Below, in pieces: positions 1-7,220 of a DNA stretch of 10,951 nt. The DNA lies in contig MU631642.1 of the NCBI GenBank assembly GCA_026770615.1, positions 59,079 through 70,029 on the forward strand. The letters are read 5' to 3'. The position numbers and the translations under genes are program-made. How positions within the stretch are numbered: the first letter of the stretch is position 1; every line of letters begins with the position of its first letter. This DNA comes from Pavlovales sp. CCMP2436 (Eukaryota; Haptophyta; Pavlovophyceae; Pavlovales). The notes under the pieces are model-generated. The model saw only the letters and a program-made list of their open reading frames with translations, was not told the DNA's origin and did no database searches.

Positions 1-73
1 CCCCCTTCCCACACACAAACATACACTCACCGATTTTAGACGCCTCACGCACTCACTACCCCCCCCCACCCAG
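1..73 (+). other. 3' part of an intron (upstream gene)
   Basis: The stretch is C-rich and non-coding and ends in a run of nine C (59-67) followed by ACCCAG at 68-73, a plausible 3' splice site. Coding-type sequence starts directly at 74. Candidate branch-point CTCAC/CTCACT motifs lie 20-45 bases upstream of the AG. The donor lies outside the window. Confidence 0.6.
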
Positions 74-265
74 GTGCCACACCGCCACATGCGACTGCTG
101 ATCGGCGAGGACACCAACGCCATGAGCTCCTTCGAGAACGTGCTCAAGCAGCGCGCGCTGATGCAGCGACAGCAGTCCTTCGTGATCGACAAAATCCACC
201 TGCGCGACGAGGAGGCCTTTATGCACAAGCAGCAGCCGCCGCGCGAGGCCTTCGAGGAGGACTGA
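74..265 (+). CDS. Terminal exon of an unrecognised protein (C-terminal 63 residues)
   Basis: An open frame runs from the inferred 3' splice site to a TGA at 263-265. I read it as a last exon, not a full gene, because there is no ATG at its head and an intron-like C tract precedes it. The encoded tail is charged and hydrophilic, rich in Glu, Arg, Lys and Gln, and ends in an acidic EAFEED. It contains MRLLIGEDTNAMSSFENV and a Gln-rich stretch. Codon third positions are strongly G/C, as in the other real genes here. A poly(A) signal follows 25 bases after the stop. I do not recognise the family and assign no function. Phase 0 at the splice junction is assumed. Confidence 0.6.
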   Translation: MPHRHMRLLIGEDTNAMSSFENVLKQRALMQRQQSFVIDKIHLRDEEAFMHKQQPPREAFEED

Positions 266-290
266 CAGCCGTGACGTGATCGAATATTGA

Positions 291-296
291 AATAAA
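291..296 (+). terminator. Poly(A) signal AATAAA
   Basis: A canonical AATAAA hexamer lies 25 bases after the TGA of the preceding exon, at the point where GC-rich coding sequence gives way to AT-rich DNA. Confidence 0.6.
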
Positions 297-1223
297 GTTC
301 TCTTCTTAAGTAAAGTAGTTTTTAGTTCGCAGTTTTCGCCTGTTGCCAACTGAGTGCACTGCTGATTTAAATTACCAAATAGCTCGCAAAAAACTGGATT
401 GCCGCATAAAAGTTACATACTAATTGAATTAGTTAATATAGAATTAAGTTTTATAACATAAAATGGATTTGATTCAACAGTAAAACAACAACTTTTAAGT
501 TAAGCATATAATTAAGAAACGAACTTAATAAATTAGTTGTCGCCCTACGAGCTCACTCACGACGAACGCGCGCGGGGTGGGCACATTGTTACTTACATGG
601 CTCGAGAGCTCGCGGAGGCGCGGACGACAAGAGTGCGTGCACGAAGCAATTTGGCGCTAGGCACGGAGCTGATACAGGGGTTCAGCATGGGAACGGGCGC
701 GTGAGGCGGCGCGCTGTATCGCGTGCAGAAGCCCGTGCGCGGCGCTCTTAAGCGGAGACGGGTGACTGACGTGCAGCTTTGACCTTTTGGTTTGGCGCCG
801 CTGATGTTTTTAGATTTCGAAAGGAGGTTTGAAAAAAAACTTTCCAATATTTTGATTCAACACGAATTGCCTCCCCCATTCTGTACTTCTGGGCTGTGGT
901 TAGATATAAATTATTTCAAACAAAAAACCAATAAACTAAATGAACTAAGAAAAAAAATTTTCAGGATTATCACCGAATAATAATGAATAAATATTATAAC
1001 ATAGGTAGTTTTATCGGGGTGGGTCCAGGAAAGTGAGTGGGGGGGAGGGGGTCTGCTTCTCGATCTGCCAACATGCTTAAGGTGAGTGTAAATTTCTAGA
1101 TTTACTTCCGCTCCCGGATGGATCGACCCGAATCTAATCATTGATAAACAGTCAGATCAAGGAACCTCTTCTGAGCCCATGGGAACCATCGCGCGCTGTA
1201 CCACTCCGTATGTATCTTCAATT
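297..1223. other. Intergenic region, no convincing gene
   Basis: AT-rich at 297-545 and 785-1010, with a GC-rich patch at about 555-780. The patch holds only a 35-codon plus-strand ORF (597-704) and, on the minus strand, an ORF that runs into a GTAAGT donor-like site near 592-597. Neither has recognisable homology. An AT-rich 58-codon ORF with ATG at 804 ends at 980. Four G tracts occur at 1016-1051. Bases 1088-1162 have spaced similarity to the start of the retrotransposon region at 4217. No tRNA or rRNA was recognised. Confidence 0.6.
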
Positions 1224-1785
1224 GAGCCGTTAATATATTTATGTTAGGGATTCAAGCTGGCGTCTGACTGTTTTGAATGTTGTGCTGGTCTGAGCGCTGC
1301 GTCGCCCATTGCCTGCTGCGTGCCTTAGTCGGCTGCGCTGGCTTAAGCGAGCCGCTCATATATTGACTGATAGGGATTCAAGCTAGCGTCTGACTGTTCT
1401 GAATGTTTTGCTGATCTGAGCGCTGCGTCGCCCATTGCCTGCTGCGTGCCTTAGTCGGCTGCGCTGGCTTGGGCGCCACCGCGCGTGCCGATGGATCTCC
1501 GGTAGTGTGCCCGGGCAAGGGAGGGATCCGCTCATATATGTAACAAGGGATCGCGGGCAATAAGAACGGCGCTTTTTGAGGCTGAGGCTGAGTTTCTTAG
1601 CAAATTACATACAAACAATTATTAAATTTCGGTTAAAATTACGATTGAAGGGCAAAAAACGAGGCTCAGTTTCTTAACACGACGGTTTCTTATTGCCCGC
1701 GATCCCCTGTAATGTACATAGGGGGTTTCGGGCTGGCGGTACGTTTCAAGTTCAAGTGAGGCTGATCTTAGCGCTCCGACGCAGG
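1224..1785. repeat. Degenerate ~125-bp tandem repeat, three copies, third split by a MITE
   Basis: Copy 1 starts at 1224 and copy 2 at 1349. Both begin GAGCCG, pass through an AT-rich TATAT stretch and share TAGGGATTCAAGCT, and they then match almost base for base through 1344 and 1470 (offset 126). Copy 2 carries about 50 extra bases at its end. A third copy starts near 1526 (CCGCTCATATAT). It resumes after the MITE at about 1713 with ATAGGG and GGCTGGCG and then matches 18 of 23 bases up to 1785. Removing the MITE and one TAA restores the alignment, so the MITE inserted after the array formed. Confidence 0.75.
1544..1709. mobile_element. MITE, 166 bp, copy 1
   Basis: A non-coding AT-rich element bounded by long terminal inverted repeats: the left end contains GGGATCGCGGGCAATAAG and the right end contains its complement, CTTATTGCCCGCGATCCC. 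TAA flanks both sides (1541-1543 and 1710-1712), a 3-bp target duplication of the TWA type known from PIF/Harbinger elements. Just inside each end is a similar direct motif, GAGGCTGAG/GAGGCTCAG followed by TTTCTTA. There is no transposase, so it would depend on an autonomous relative. A second copy lies at 4039-4206. The superfamily is an inference from the target duplication alone. Confidence 0.85.
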
Positions 1786-1892
1786 CTCCTACGCACTACG
1801 CCGAAGTGGGGAGCTGGTAGAAGTGGTGAATGATGAGGAAGCCGAAAACAAAGCGCTGGAGTCGCTGCGCAACGCGGGGCCGCCCGACAGTG

Positions 1893-2466
1893 CGCGAGCA
1901 AGCGAGTCCATTGGTGATCCCAGCGGTGTATTAATGATAGGGATCCTGGCATTTATATATACCATTAATAGAAATTCGAGCTGGCGAGCGCAAGGGCGAC
2001 AACTTTCAAGGAAGTTGTCGATGCCGTTCTTCGCGAGAGCAACGTGCCGCAGAAGGAAAGCAACGTGCCGTAGACTTTCACTGAATACCATGATCGAATG
2101 ATGGGCATGTCATTTCTTAGTTTTCCACAAATCACGGTCTAGTTAGAGTCACTGATGGACTCGCGAGCAAGCGAGTCCATTGGTGATCCCAGCGGTGTAT
2201 TTATGATAGGGATCCTGTCATTTATATATACCATTAATAGAAATTCGAGCTGGCGAGCGCAAGGGCGACAACTTTCAAGGAAGTTGTCGATGCCGTTCTT
2301 CGCGAGAGCAACGTGCCGCAGAAGGAGAGCAACGTGCCGTAGACTTTCACTGAATACCATGATCGAATGATGGGCATGTCATTTCTTAGTTTTCCACAAA
2401 TCACGGTCTAGTTAGAGTCACTGATGGACTCGCGAGCAAGCGAGTCCATTGGTGATCCCAGCGGTG
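1893..2466. repeat. 269-bp tandem repeat, two full units plus a partial third
   Basis: Units begin at 1894, 2163 and 2432. The first two differ at only a few positions, and the third ends after 35 bases, at CAGCGGTG. Each full unit holds a perfect 9-bp stem with a 6-nt loop (CGACAACTT/AAGTTGTCG, at 1997-2020 and 2266-2289), a GATCCC/GGGATC inverted pair, and a 17-bp near-direct repeat around GCAACGTGCCG. A second perfect 9-bp stem with 6-nt loop (TGGACTCGC/GCGAGTCCA) spans each later unit junction, at 2156-2179 and 2425-2448; the first junction lacks the left arm. ORFs through the array on either strand simply follow the repeat and show no protein family. Confidence 0.9.
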
Positions 2467-2689
2467 ACGCTAATATATATGTACATTCAATTAATGTTGG
2501 CAGCTCGGCAGCTGAGGAGACGGAGCAGACGGCAGCTGTGGTGTACAAGTCGAAATTGGGCGGCTGCGACTCGAGAGCTGACCGCTCGCACGGCTCGCGC
2601 GCCGCGTCTGAGGCAGGATCGGCGAGGTAGTTTGCGAGGTCTGAGGAGGCTGTGGGCGAACTTTTAAAAAGTAGTGGAACAGGAGAGAT
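2467..2689. other. Stretch between tandem repeat and RNase H gene, no assignable gene
   Basis: An AT-rich start (2467-2500) is followed by GC-rich, weakly coding-like sequence, with one plus frame reading to a TAG at 2628. It may be remains of the missing 5' part of the RNase H gene, but no RNase H motif is visible here, and homology to the complete unit starts only at about 2690. Confidence 0.5.
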
Positions 2690-3415
2690 AAGGGCCAGTA
2701 CCAGGTGAAAGCACCCAACCTTTTGCCGCTCCACCAGCGGGCGAAGATGCTCGCGGGCTCCATGAAATGCACCTTCGTCCACGTGCTGCGCGCGCTCAAC
2801 AAACGCGCTGATGCGCTCGCCACGGCGGGAAAGGAGCTCGGCCCGAGCGCATTGGGTGCAGGCGCGAGCGTGATCGTGGGCGCGAGTGCGAGTGCGGGTG
2901 CGAGTGCGGGTGCGAGCGCGGGTGCGAGCGCGGATGCGAGCGCGGGTGCGAGCGCGGGTGCTAGCGTGAGCGTGAGTGCAAGCGCGGGTGCAGGCAATGC
3001 CGTCACGCTTTTCTTCGACGGCGGCGCCAGCCCGAACCCGGGGCCCGGGGGTGCGGGCGCGCTGCTGGTCCTGCCCTCCGGCGAGACGCTCTGGGAGGGC
3101 TCCGTGTTCGTGGGCAAGAACGCCACGAACAACGAGGCCGAGTACACAGGGCTTGTCGTCGGGCTCAATCGAGCCAAGGAGCTCGGCGTGCGCTTCCTGA
3201 CCGTCACAGGCGACTCGGAGCTAGTCATCAAGCAGATGAAGGGCCAGTACCAGGTGAAAGCACCCAACCTTTTGCCGCTCCACCAGCAGGCGAAGGTGCT
3301 CGCAGGCTACATGAAGTGCACCTTCGTCCACGTGCTGCGCGCGCTCAACACACGCGCTGATGCGCTCGCCACGGCGGGGAGGGAGCTCGGCCCGAGCGCA
3401 TTGGGTGCGGACGCG
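2690..3415 (+). repeat. In-frame duplication, 549-bp offset, within the RNase H gene
   Basis: Bases 2690-2866 and 3239-3415 are nearly identical; by eye, well over 90% over the first 150 bases. The offset of 549 bases equals 183 codons, so the duplication is in frame. It implies that an ancestral gene had at least two complete RNase H units, the first of which has since lost its N-terminal two thirds. Confidence 0.85.
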
Positions 3416-3598
3416 AGTGCGAGCGTGAGCGCAAGCGCGGGTGCAGGCAAAAAGGTTGGCGCGAACGCAGTCAAAATAGTGGGTGCGGGTGCAGGTGCGC
3501 AGTCCAAGGCGCCGTCGTACGGGAAGCTAAAGCGACCTTCGTTAATGGGTAAGAAAGACGGGGACGGGAAGAAGTTCCGCCGCTCGACCCCGTATTGA
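2690..3598 (+). CDS. RNase HI-like protein: truncated unit, Ala/Ser/Gly linker, complete domain
   Basis: Members of this family cleave the RNA strand of RNA-DNA hybrids. One complete type I RNase H (RVT_3-like) domain is encoded at about 3000-3390. It opens with LFFDGGASPNPGPGGAG and continues through NNEAEY, TGDSELVIKQ and NTRADALA. The four catalytic acidic residues are present: Asp at 3017, Glu at 3140, Asp at 3212 and Asp at 3359. Upstream, 2690-2866 encodes only the C-terminal third of a second unit, with just the last Asp (2810). The two units are joined by a low-complexity Ala-Ser-Ala-Gly linker, and a similar shorter linker follows the second unit. The C-terminus is basic (KKDGDGKKFRR), possibly a nuclear signal. 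The frame is closed upstream by TAG at 2672 and the first ATG is at 2747, so the start is uncertain; the gene is either 5'-truncated or has an upstream exon. Stop is TGA. Confidence 0.8.
   Translation, partial: KGQYQVKAPNLLPLHQRAKMLAGSMKCTFVHVLRALNKRADALATAGKELGPSALGAGASVIVGASASAGASAGASAGASADASAGASAGASVSVSASAGAGNAVTLFFDGGASPNPGPGGAGALLVLPSGETLWEGSVFVGKNATNNEAEYTGLVVGLNRAKELGVRFLTVTGDSELVIKQMKGQYQVKAPNLLPLHQQAKVLAGYMKCTFVHVLRALNTRADALATAGRELGPSALGADASASVSASAGAGKKVGANAVKIVGAGAGAQSKAPSYGKLKRPSLMGKKDGDGKKFRRSTPY
2864..2996 (+). repeat. 12-bp minisatellite encoding the Ala-Ser-Ala-Gly linker
   Basis: Repeated GCGAGCGCGGGT-like 12-mers, with A/T variants at some positions, encode (Ala-Ser-Ala-Gly)n. 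The period is a multiple of three, so copy-number change keeps the frame. A shorter related stretch lies at about 3408-3450 after the complete domain. Confidence 0.8.
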
Positions 3599-4038
3599 CG
3601 TGTGCGCACCCATTATATTATTTTATATTATCACTATTTAGTTAGGGTCATACGAACATACTGCAGTAGTTGTTGCTGTACTTGTTACTTCCTCAACTAA
3701 ATTTAAGCAGAACAACAAACCAGCCGCTGTCATACATATATCTGATGCTCAGTTATACGTATACAGATCTTTTTTATAGTGTGCATCAGAGATACGCTAA
3801 CAGGATCTGGAATCGATTTAAACCCGGAGTTTTGACCACGCGCTGCGGCACGCTGCGGACGCACAGCCTTGTCGTCCTCGTGGCCCCTCCTCCTCCCCGT
3901 CCTTTCCGTTGTCCTCCTCGTCACCACCTGCCTGCCCGCAACTTAGACGAGGAACACCCATCGAGGATGAACGCTGACCTCGTGCACGCGCTGCACGCCT
4001 TCCTTGACCGCCGAGACCTCCGCCTCCGACCGGCCCTA
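3599..4038. other. Intergenic region, no convincing gene
   Basis: 3599-3835 is AT-rich and non-coding. 3840-4036 is GC-rich with a pyrimidine-rich tract at 3871-3930 that closely matches part of the acyl-CoA synthetase remnant at 8850-8895. A plus frame is open from about 3670 to 4080 but runs through the AT-rich DNA and into the MITE, so I do not call it a gene. The segment beginning at the ATG at 3967 looks weakly coding and could be an old gene fragment. Confidence 0.5.
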
Positions 4039-4206
4039 CAGGGGATCGCGGGCAATAAGAAGGGCGAATTTTGCGCTTGAGGCTGAGCTTCTTAGCAAAT
4101 TACATAGAAACAATGCTTAAATTTGCTCAAATTACATGCAAACAATGCGAAAAACGAGGCTCAGCTTCTTAAAACTACGGCCTCTCATTGCCCGCCGGAC
4201 ACCCTG
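4039..4206. mobile_element. MITE, 168 bp, copy 2
   Basis: Same family as 1544-1709. The left terminal repeat is a nearly perfect match (GGGATCGCGGGCAATAAG). The right one is eroded but keeps CATTGCCCGC and the terminal CCCTG. The GAGGCTGAG/GAGGCTCAG direct motifs and the AT-rich core (GCAAATTACAT) are shared. TA flanks both ends, with CTA on the left and TAG on the right, so the 3-bp duplication of copy 1 is not intact here. Confidence 0.85.
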
Positions 4207-4529
4207 TAGAGCGTGTGTAAATATCTAAAATACGTCCGTCCCCTGACAGGTCTCCACCGGACCCAAGCGTTAATACAACACTCGGATCAAGGGACCTTAA
4301 CAGAGTACACGGATACCGACCCCACCGCTAAGGCTGGTCAGGTACACGACAATCGACGACTCTCTGATTGGCGCGCGCTGACCGGCCGCTCCTGCCTTCC
4401 GGGTCGAAATCCGAATGAGTGGCGCCATTTCGCACTGGGGAGGGGAAAACGTAGTGGCCGGGACGAAGAAGTAGACACTATCAGGGCACTCAAACAATCA
4501 TAGGAAATGAATTTACGATGTACCCATGA

Positions 4530-5464
4530 CCCGAATTTGTGGGAAGAGGTGTGGCGATTGCTATTAACAACCAACCGGGACTAGCTCTCACAAACATCAC
4601 CCGTGGCTCCGATATAGACAACATTGCGGCAGGACGCTTAATTACCGGAGATATCACGTTCGCAACAAAGAATGGCGAAATTAAGACAATCGAATTAACG
4701 AGTTTCTATGTACCGTGCGAAGCAAAAGCCAAACACCATTTCTAGACATCCTAGGTCCCTACCTCCGAGGCCGCTCCAATAGAGAAAGCGTCGCACGCAT
4801 CGTGGGCGGGGACGGCAATGGCGTATAGGAAACAAACGAAAGAATACATAATGACGGCTCACCAAACAACGACAACAGCGAAGAGGCTTTCGCTTTTAGA
4901 GCCTGTATGGAAGGATGCCCAGGACTACACAACCAGAAACCACCAAGATCATTCGACCCTGAAACAAAGCCCACGCACGAGTACGAAAAGGGGAAGTCGC
5001 GGATCGACTATTTTTTTATGAACGCAAACCTCGAAAAATATGTACGCCACACTAAGCGCCTAGAGCAGATTTGTGTTCCCACCGAATCCACAGAAAAGAA
5101 ATTGATTAGCGCACACTACTGGATCGAAGCTACAATACCACTGGAAGAACTCGGAGGTATTGTACGATTAATCGAAAGAATCCATATCCACCCACACCGT
5201 ATCAAGGTGGACCTGGCAAATCCCACAGAACGGAAGAGAGCGGTTGAGCTTATCCGCCCGGCACTGGAAAGCTGGCTCCTTGCACTCCCTCCCAATATAC
5301 GAGAAGCTAGTATAGAAATTGGAACCCTCACAGAAACATCAGCCCAAAACAAACGGCAAGCATGCTCAGACAACTTACAGGCGACACTTGATCAAGTATC
5401 AAAACTAACCGTCCAGACAGTCCAAGACGCCATCGGACAACCAGATCCTACCAGACTATATCTA
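4530..5464 (+). pseudogene. Endonuclease/exonuclease/phosphatase (EEP) part of LINE pol
   Basis: In a functional element this domain nicks target DNA to prime reverse transcription. Recognisable segments are GRGVAIAINN (from 4539), IELTSFYVP (about 4690-4716), the GGDGN motif near 4807-4820, corresponding to the GDFN active-site motif, and SRIDYFFMN (near 4996), corresponding to the family's RIDYI motif. The final SDH motif appears as SAH near 5110: the histidine is kept but its Asp partner is replaced by Ala. A single-base loss near 4738 changes frame and TAG interrupts at 4826. The frame then stays open to TAG at 5465. The N-terminal catalytic Asn and Glu motifs are not recognisable. Confidence 0.75.
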
Positions 5465-5467
5465 TAG

Positions 5468-6261
5468 CGGCTCAGCATGGTTCAACAAGTGTTGTTCACT
5501 CACTGACTTGGTCGACGTCAGACGTTAGTCCTGGAAGCAGGGATATGGAAACAACCAAAGCCAGGCCGACCCTGCAGGAAAACATCATGGGCCCCAGAGG
5601 CGGGCCCACACGCACATATGGAATTTTGGTATAATAAAGCACTAATAATAACAGAAGCTGACATTGTCAATAAAGGAAAGGCACACTACCACCAGAATGA
5701 CTGGTAGGAGCTACACAACATAACGACAACAAAAATGAGTGCATACCTGCGCGAATTCTGCAAGATTGCCGACAAATGGCAAGAGACTTTGCCCCAACAC
5801 CCTGGAATAGCACCAAACAATAACAACCAGCCAGCTGATGACGAAAGCGCAGACACAACAGCACAGGAACCCTACCGACCCACCCTCGCAACGCTCAGGA
5901 TCTATCTATTCCGCAGCTAAAACTATACGCTAGCGAACTCAGAAAACGCATGGCAGTATGCCACGCCAAATGCGAGACTGCTCAAATAAAAGCCAACAAA
6001 GAAGCTGATGACAGAATCCAAGAAGCCATCAACACAGGCCTATTCAGGGACGCCACCAACAACGCCAGGAAACTCCTATACCCTCGCCCCGTTCAAACGG
6101 GTGTGCACGTGCTCAGACACCCCACAACTGCAAAAGTTACAACAAAGCCAGCCGAAGTTACGAGTATAGCCACAGAATACACACGGGACCTGCTGGGCAA
6201 AACCCCACCCACCCCCCCACGGACATGCCATGGCAGAATCCGAACGAATGGACCACACTGA
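5468..6261 (+). pseudogene. Linker region of LINE pol between endonuclease and RT
   Basis: This stretch is probably the poorly conserved connector that precedes RT in LINE polyproteins. WFNKCC near 5480 resembles the W-[WF]-N-x-x-C motif seen there. A frame at about 5600-5920 (with TAG at 5705) gives way near 5890 to another frame reading LKLYASELRKRM and on through AINTGLFRDATNNARKLLY, typical of the helical segment just before RT. TGA at 6259 interrupts it. Confidence 0.6.
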
Positions 6262-6279
6262 CTGACTGATAATCGGATG

Positions 6280-6996
6280 AGAAAAAAAAACGCCAAAGCA
6301 CTTGCCACAGCAGACGACCTCACCCGCCTTATCACCACTGGCAAGGCACGCAGCGCGCCAGGCCTAGACGGGGTCCAATATCTCGCCCTTAAACTACTCC
6401 TACAAGCCGACGATATCGGTGAGCTACGTACCCTCCTCACGAATCTTTTTAATACCACAATTACAGAAACGACCCTACCAACCCAAGTAGCACATCAGAA
6501 TTGTCTACTTCTACAAATAAGGAGACCCCACAAAACTGTCAAATTAAATAGGCCTCGCCCTCCTGAGCGTCCTATACAAAGTACCTGCAGCCTTTATCGC
6601 CGGGTAGCTGCTAGGCGCGGCAGGCAGAATGCAGCTGCTATCTGAACAACAGCTCGCAGCCAGAAGAAACGGCAGGGCTTCAGACCACGTAGCAGTTATG
6701 GCGGCGGCCATAGCTGAAACCACGGCGACAGGCCGGGAACTGCACATCATTACGTGCGATATCCAAAAGGCCTTTGACGACGTCCCACCCTACGCACTAT
6801 GGGAGGCCATGGAGCGCCACGGCTACCCCAAAGAAACCATTCGAAGAGTAAGCATGCTCCAAACGTGCACTGGGGCTAGCGTGCGAACTCAATACGGTAG
6901 ATCAAAGGACCTTGTCCTTACCACAATGGGCTGTAAGCAAGGCTGCCCGCTCAGCCCGATCACATACTGCCTGTTCATGAACATGCTACACTGCCT
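6280..6996 (+). pseudogene. Reverse transcriptase domain of LINE pol, truncated
   Basis: The fingers begin with KARSAPGLDGVQYLALKLL near 6340, matching the LINE consensus SApGpDGi. A frame change near 6546 leads into IGLALLSVLYKV, the RPIsLLsvlYK motif with its first residues lost. TAG interrupts at 6605. NGRASDHV follows, then motif A (CDIQKAFDDV near 6756) with its catalytic Asp, and motif B (GCKQGCPLSPITY near 6930). The YxDD motif C, which supplies the other two catalytic aspartates, is missing: after FMNMLH the sequence becomes GC-rich and RT homology ends. The domain is therefore inactive. Confidence 0.85.
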
Positions 6997-7220
6997 CCCG
7001 CTGCGCGGCTCCCCGTTGTCCTCGGACCGGCACAGCGGCCGGCGTTGAGCGGAGGGGGGAAGGATGCAAGAGAGGCAAGAGGAAAGAGAGGTTATACGCA
7101 TCGCTTCCCGCCTGCCTCCGGGACCAGCGCAGCGGCATCCTCGGAGGGAGGGCGAGAGAGGGCTGATCCGCTGCCCCACTTGATCACCGACTCCCCGTCG
7201 GCTCGGGGAAGAAGATTTTG
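6997..7220 (+). promoter_or_regulatory. Presumed promoter and 5' UTR of the Sel1-MYND gene
   Basis: GC- and purine-rich, with GA-rich stretches at about 7045-7095 and 7140-7165. A 6-bp stem (TCCCCG/CGGGGA, 7192-7209, loop TCGGCT) ends 11 bases before the ATG. There is no clear TATA box. The assignment rests on position only. Confidence 0.35.

Larger units (their letters stand above)
4207..6996 (+). mobile_element. Decayed APE-type non-LTR retrotransposon (LINE), 3'-truncated
   Basis: An endonuclease region at about 4530-5140, a linker at about 5470-6260 and reverse transcriptase at about 6300-6990 follow in the order typical of one-piece LINE pol proteins. Base composition is intermediate and codon use is not G/C-biased, unlike the neighbouring genes. 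Reading requires several frame changes, near 4738, 5890 and 6546 and at one or more points between 5465 and 5640. In-frame stops also occur (for example TAG at 4826, 5705 and 6605 and TGA at 6259), so it is non-functional. Homology stops just after RT motif B. Motif C, the thumb and any 3' UTR or tail are absent. The left boundary is uncertain: 4207-4530 lies between the MITE and the first recognisable endonuclease sequence and may be 5' UTR or an ORF1 remnant. Confidence 0.85.

Noticed and set aside
593..847. Minus-strand ORF ending at a GTAAGT donor-like site near 592-597, a possible first exon
   Set aside because: No recognisable protein family, no matching downstream exon on the minus strand, and the opposite-strand terminal exon with its poly(A) signal occupies the space where it would have to be.
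1772..1892. Plus-strand coding-like stretch with an armadillo-like look (GELVEVVNDEEAENKALESL)
   Set aside because: A single short segment whose first bases belong to the third copy of the ~125-bp repeat. It runs into the 269-bp repeat and has no start codon or supporting flanks.
1823..2370. ORFs on both strands through the 269-bp repeat
   Set aside because: They repeat with the DNA unit, overlap each other antisense, and show no domain. They are a by-product of the tandem array.
1893..2466. CRISPR-like array
   Set aside because: Long 269-bp units directly abutting with no unique spacers, in a eukaryotic genome.
2690..3598. RNase H as the RNase H domain of the nearby LINE
   Set aside because: It lies 5' of the endonuclease and RT, whereas LINE RNase H is 3' of RT. 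It is intact and GC-rich while the LINE is decayed, and a MITE and 440 bp of other DNA separate them.
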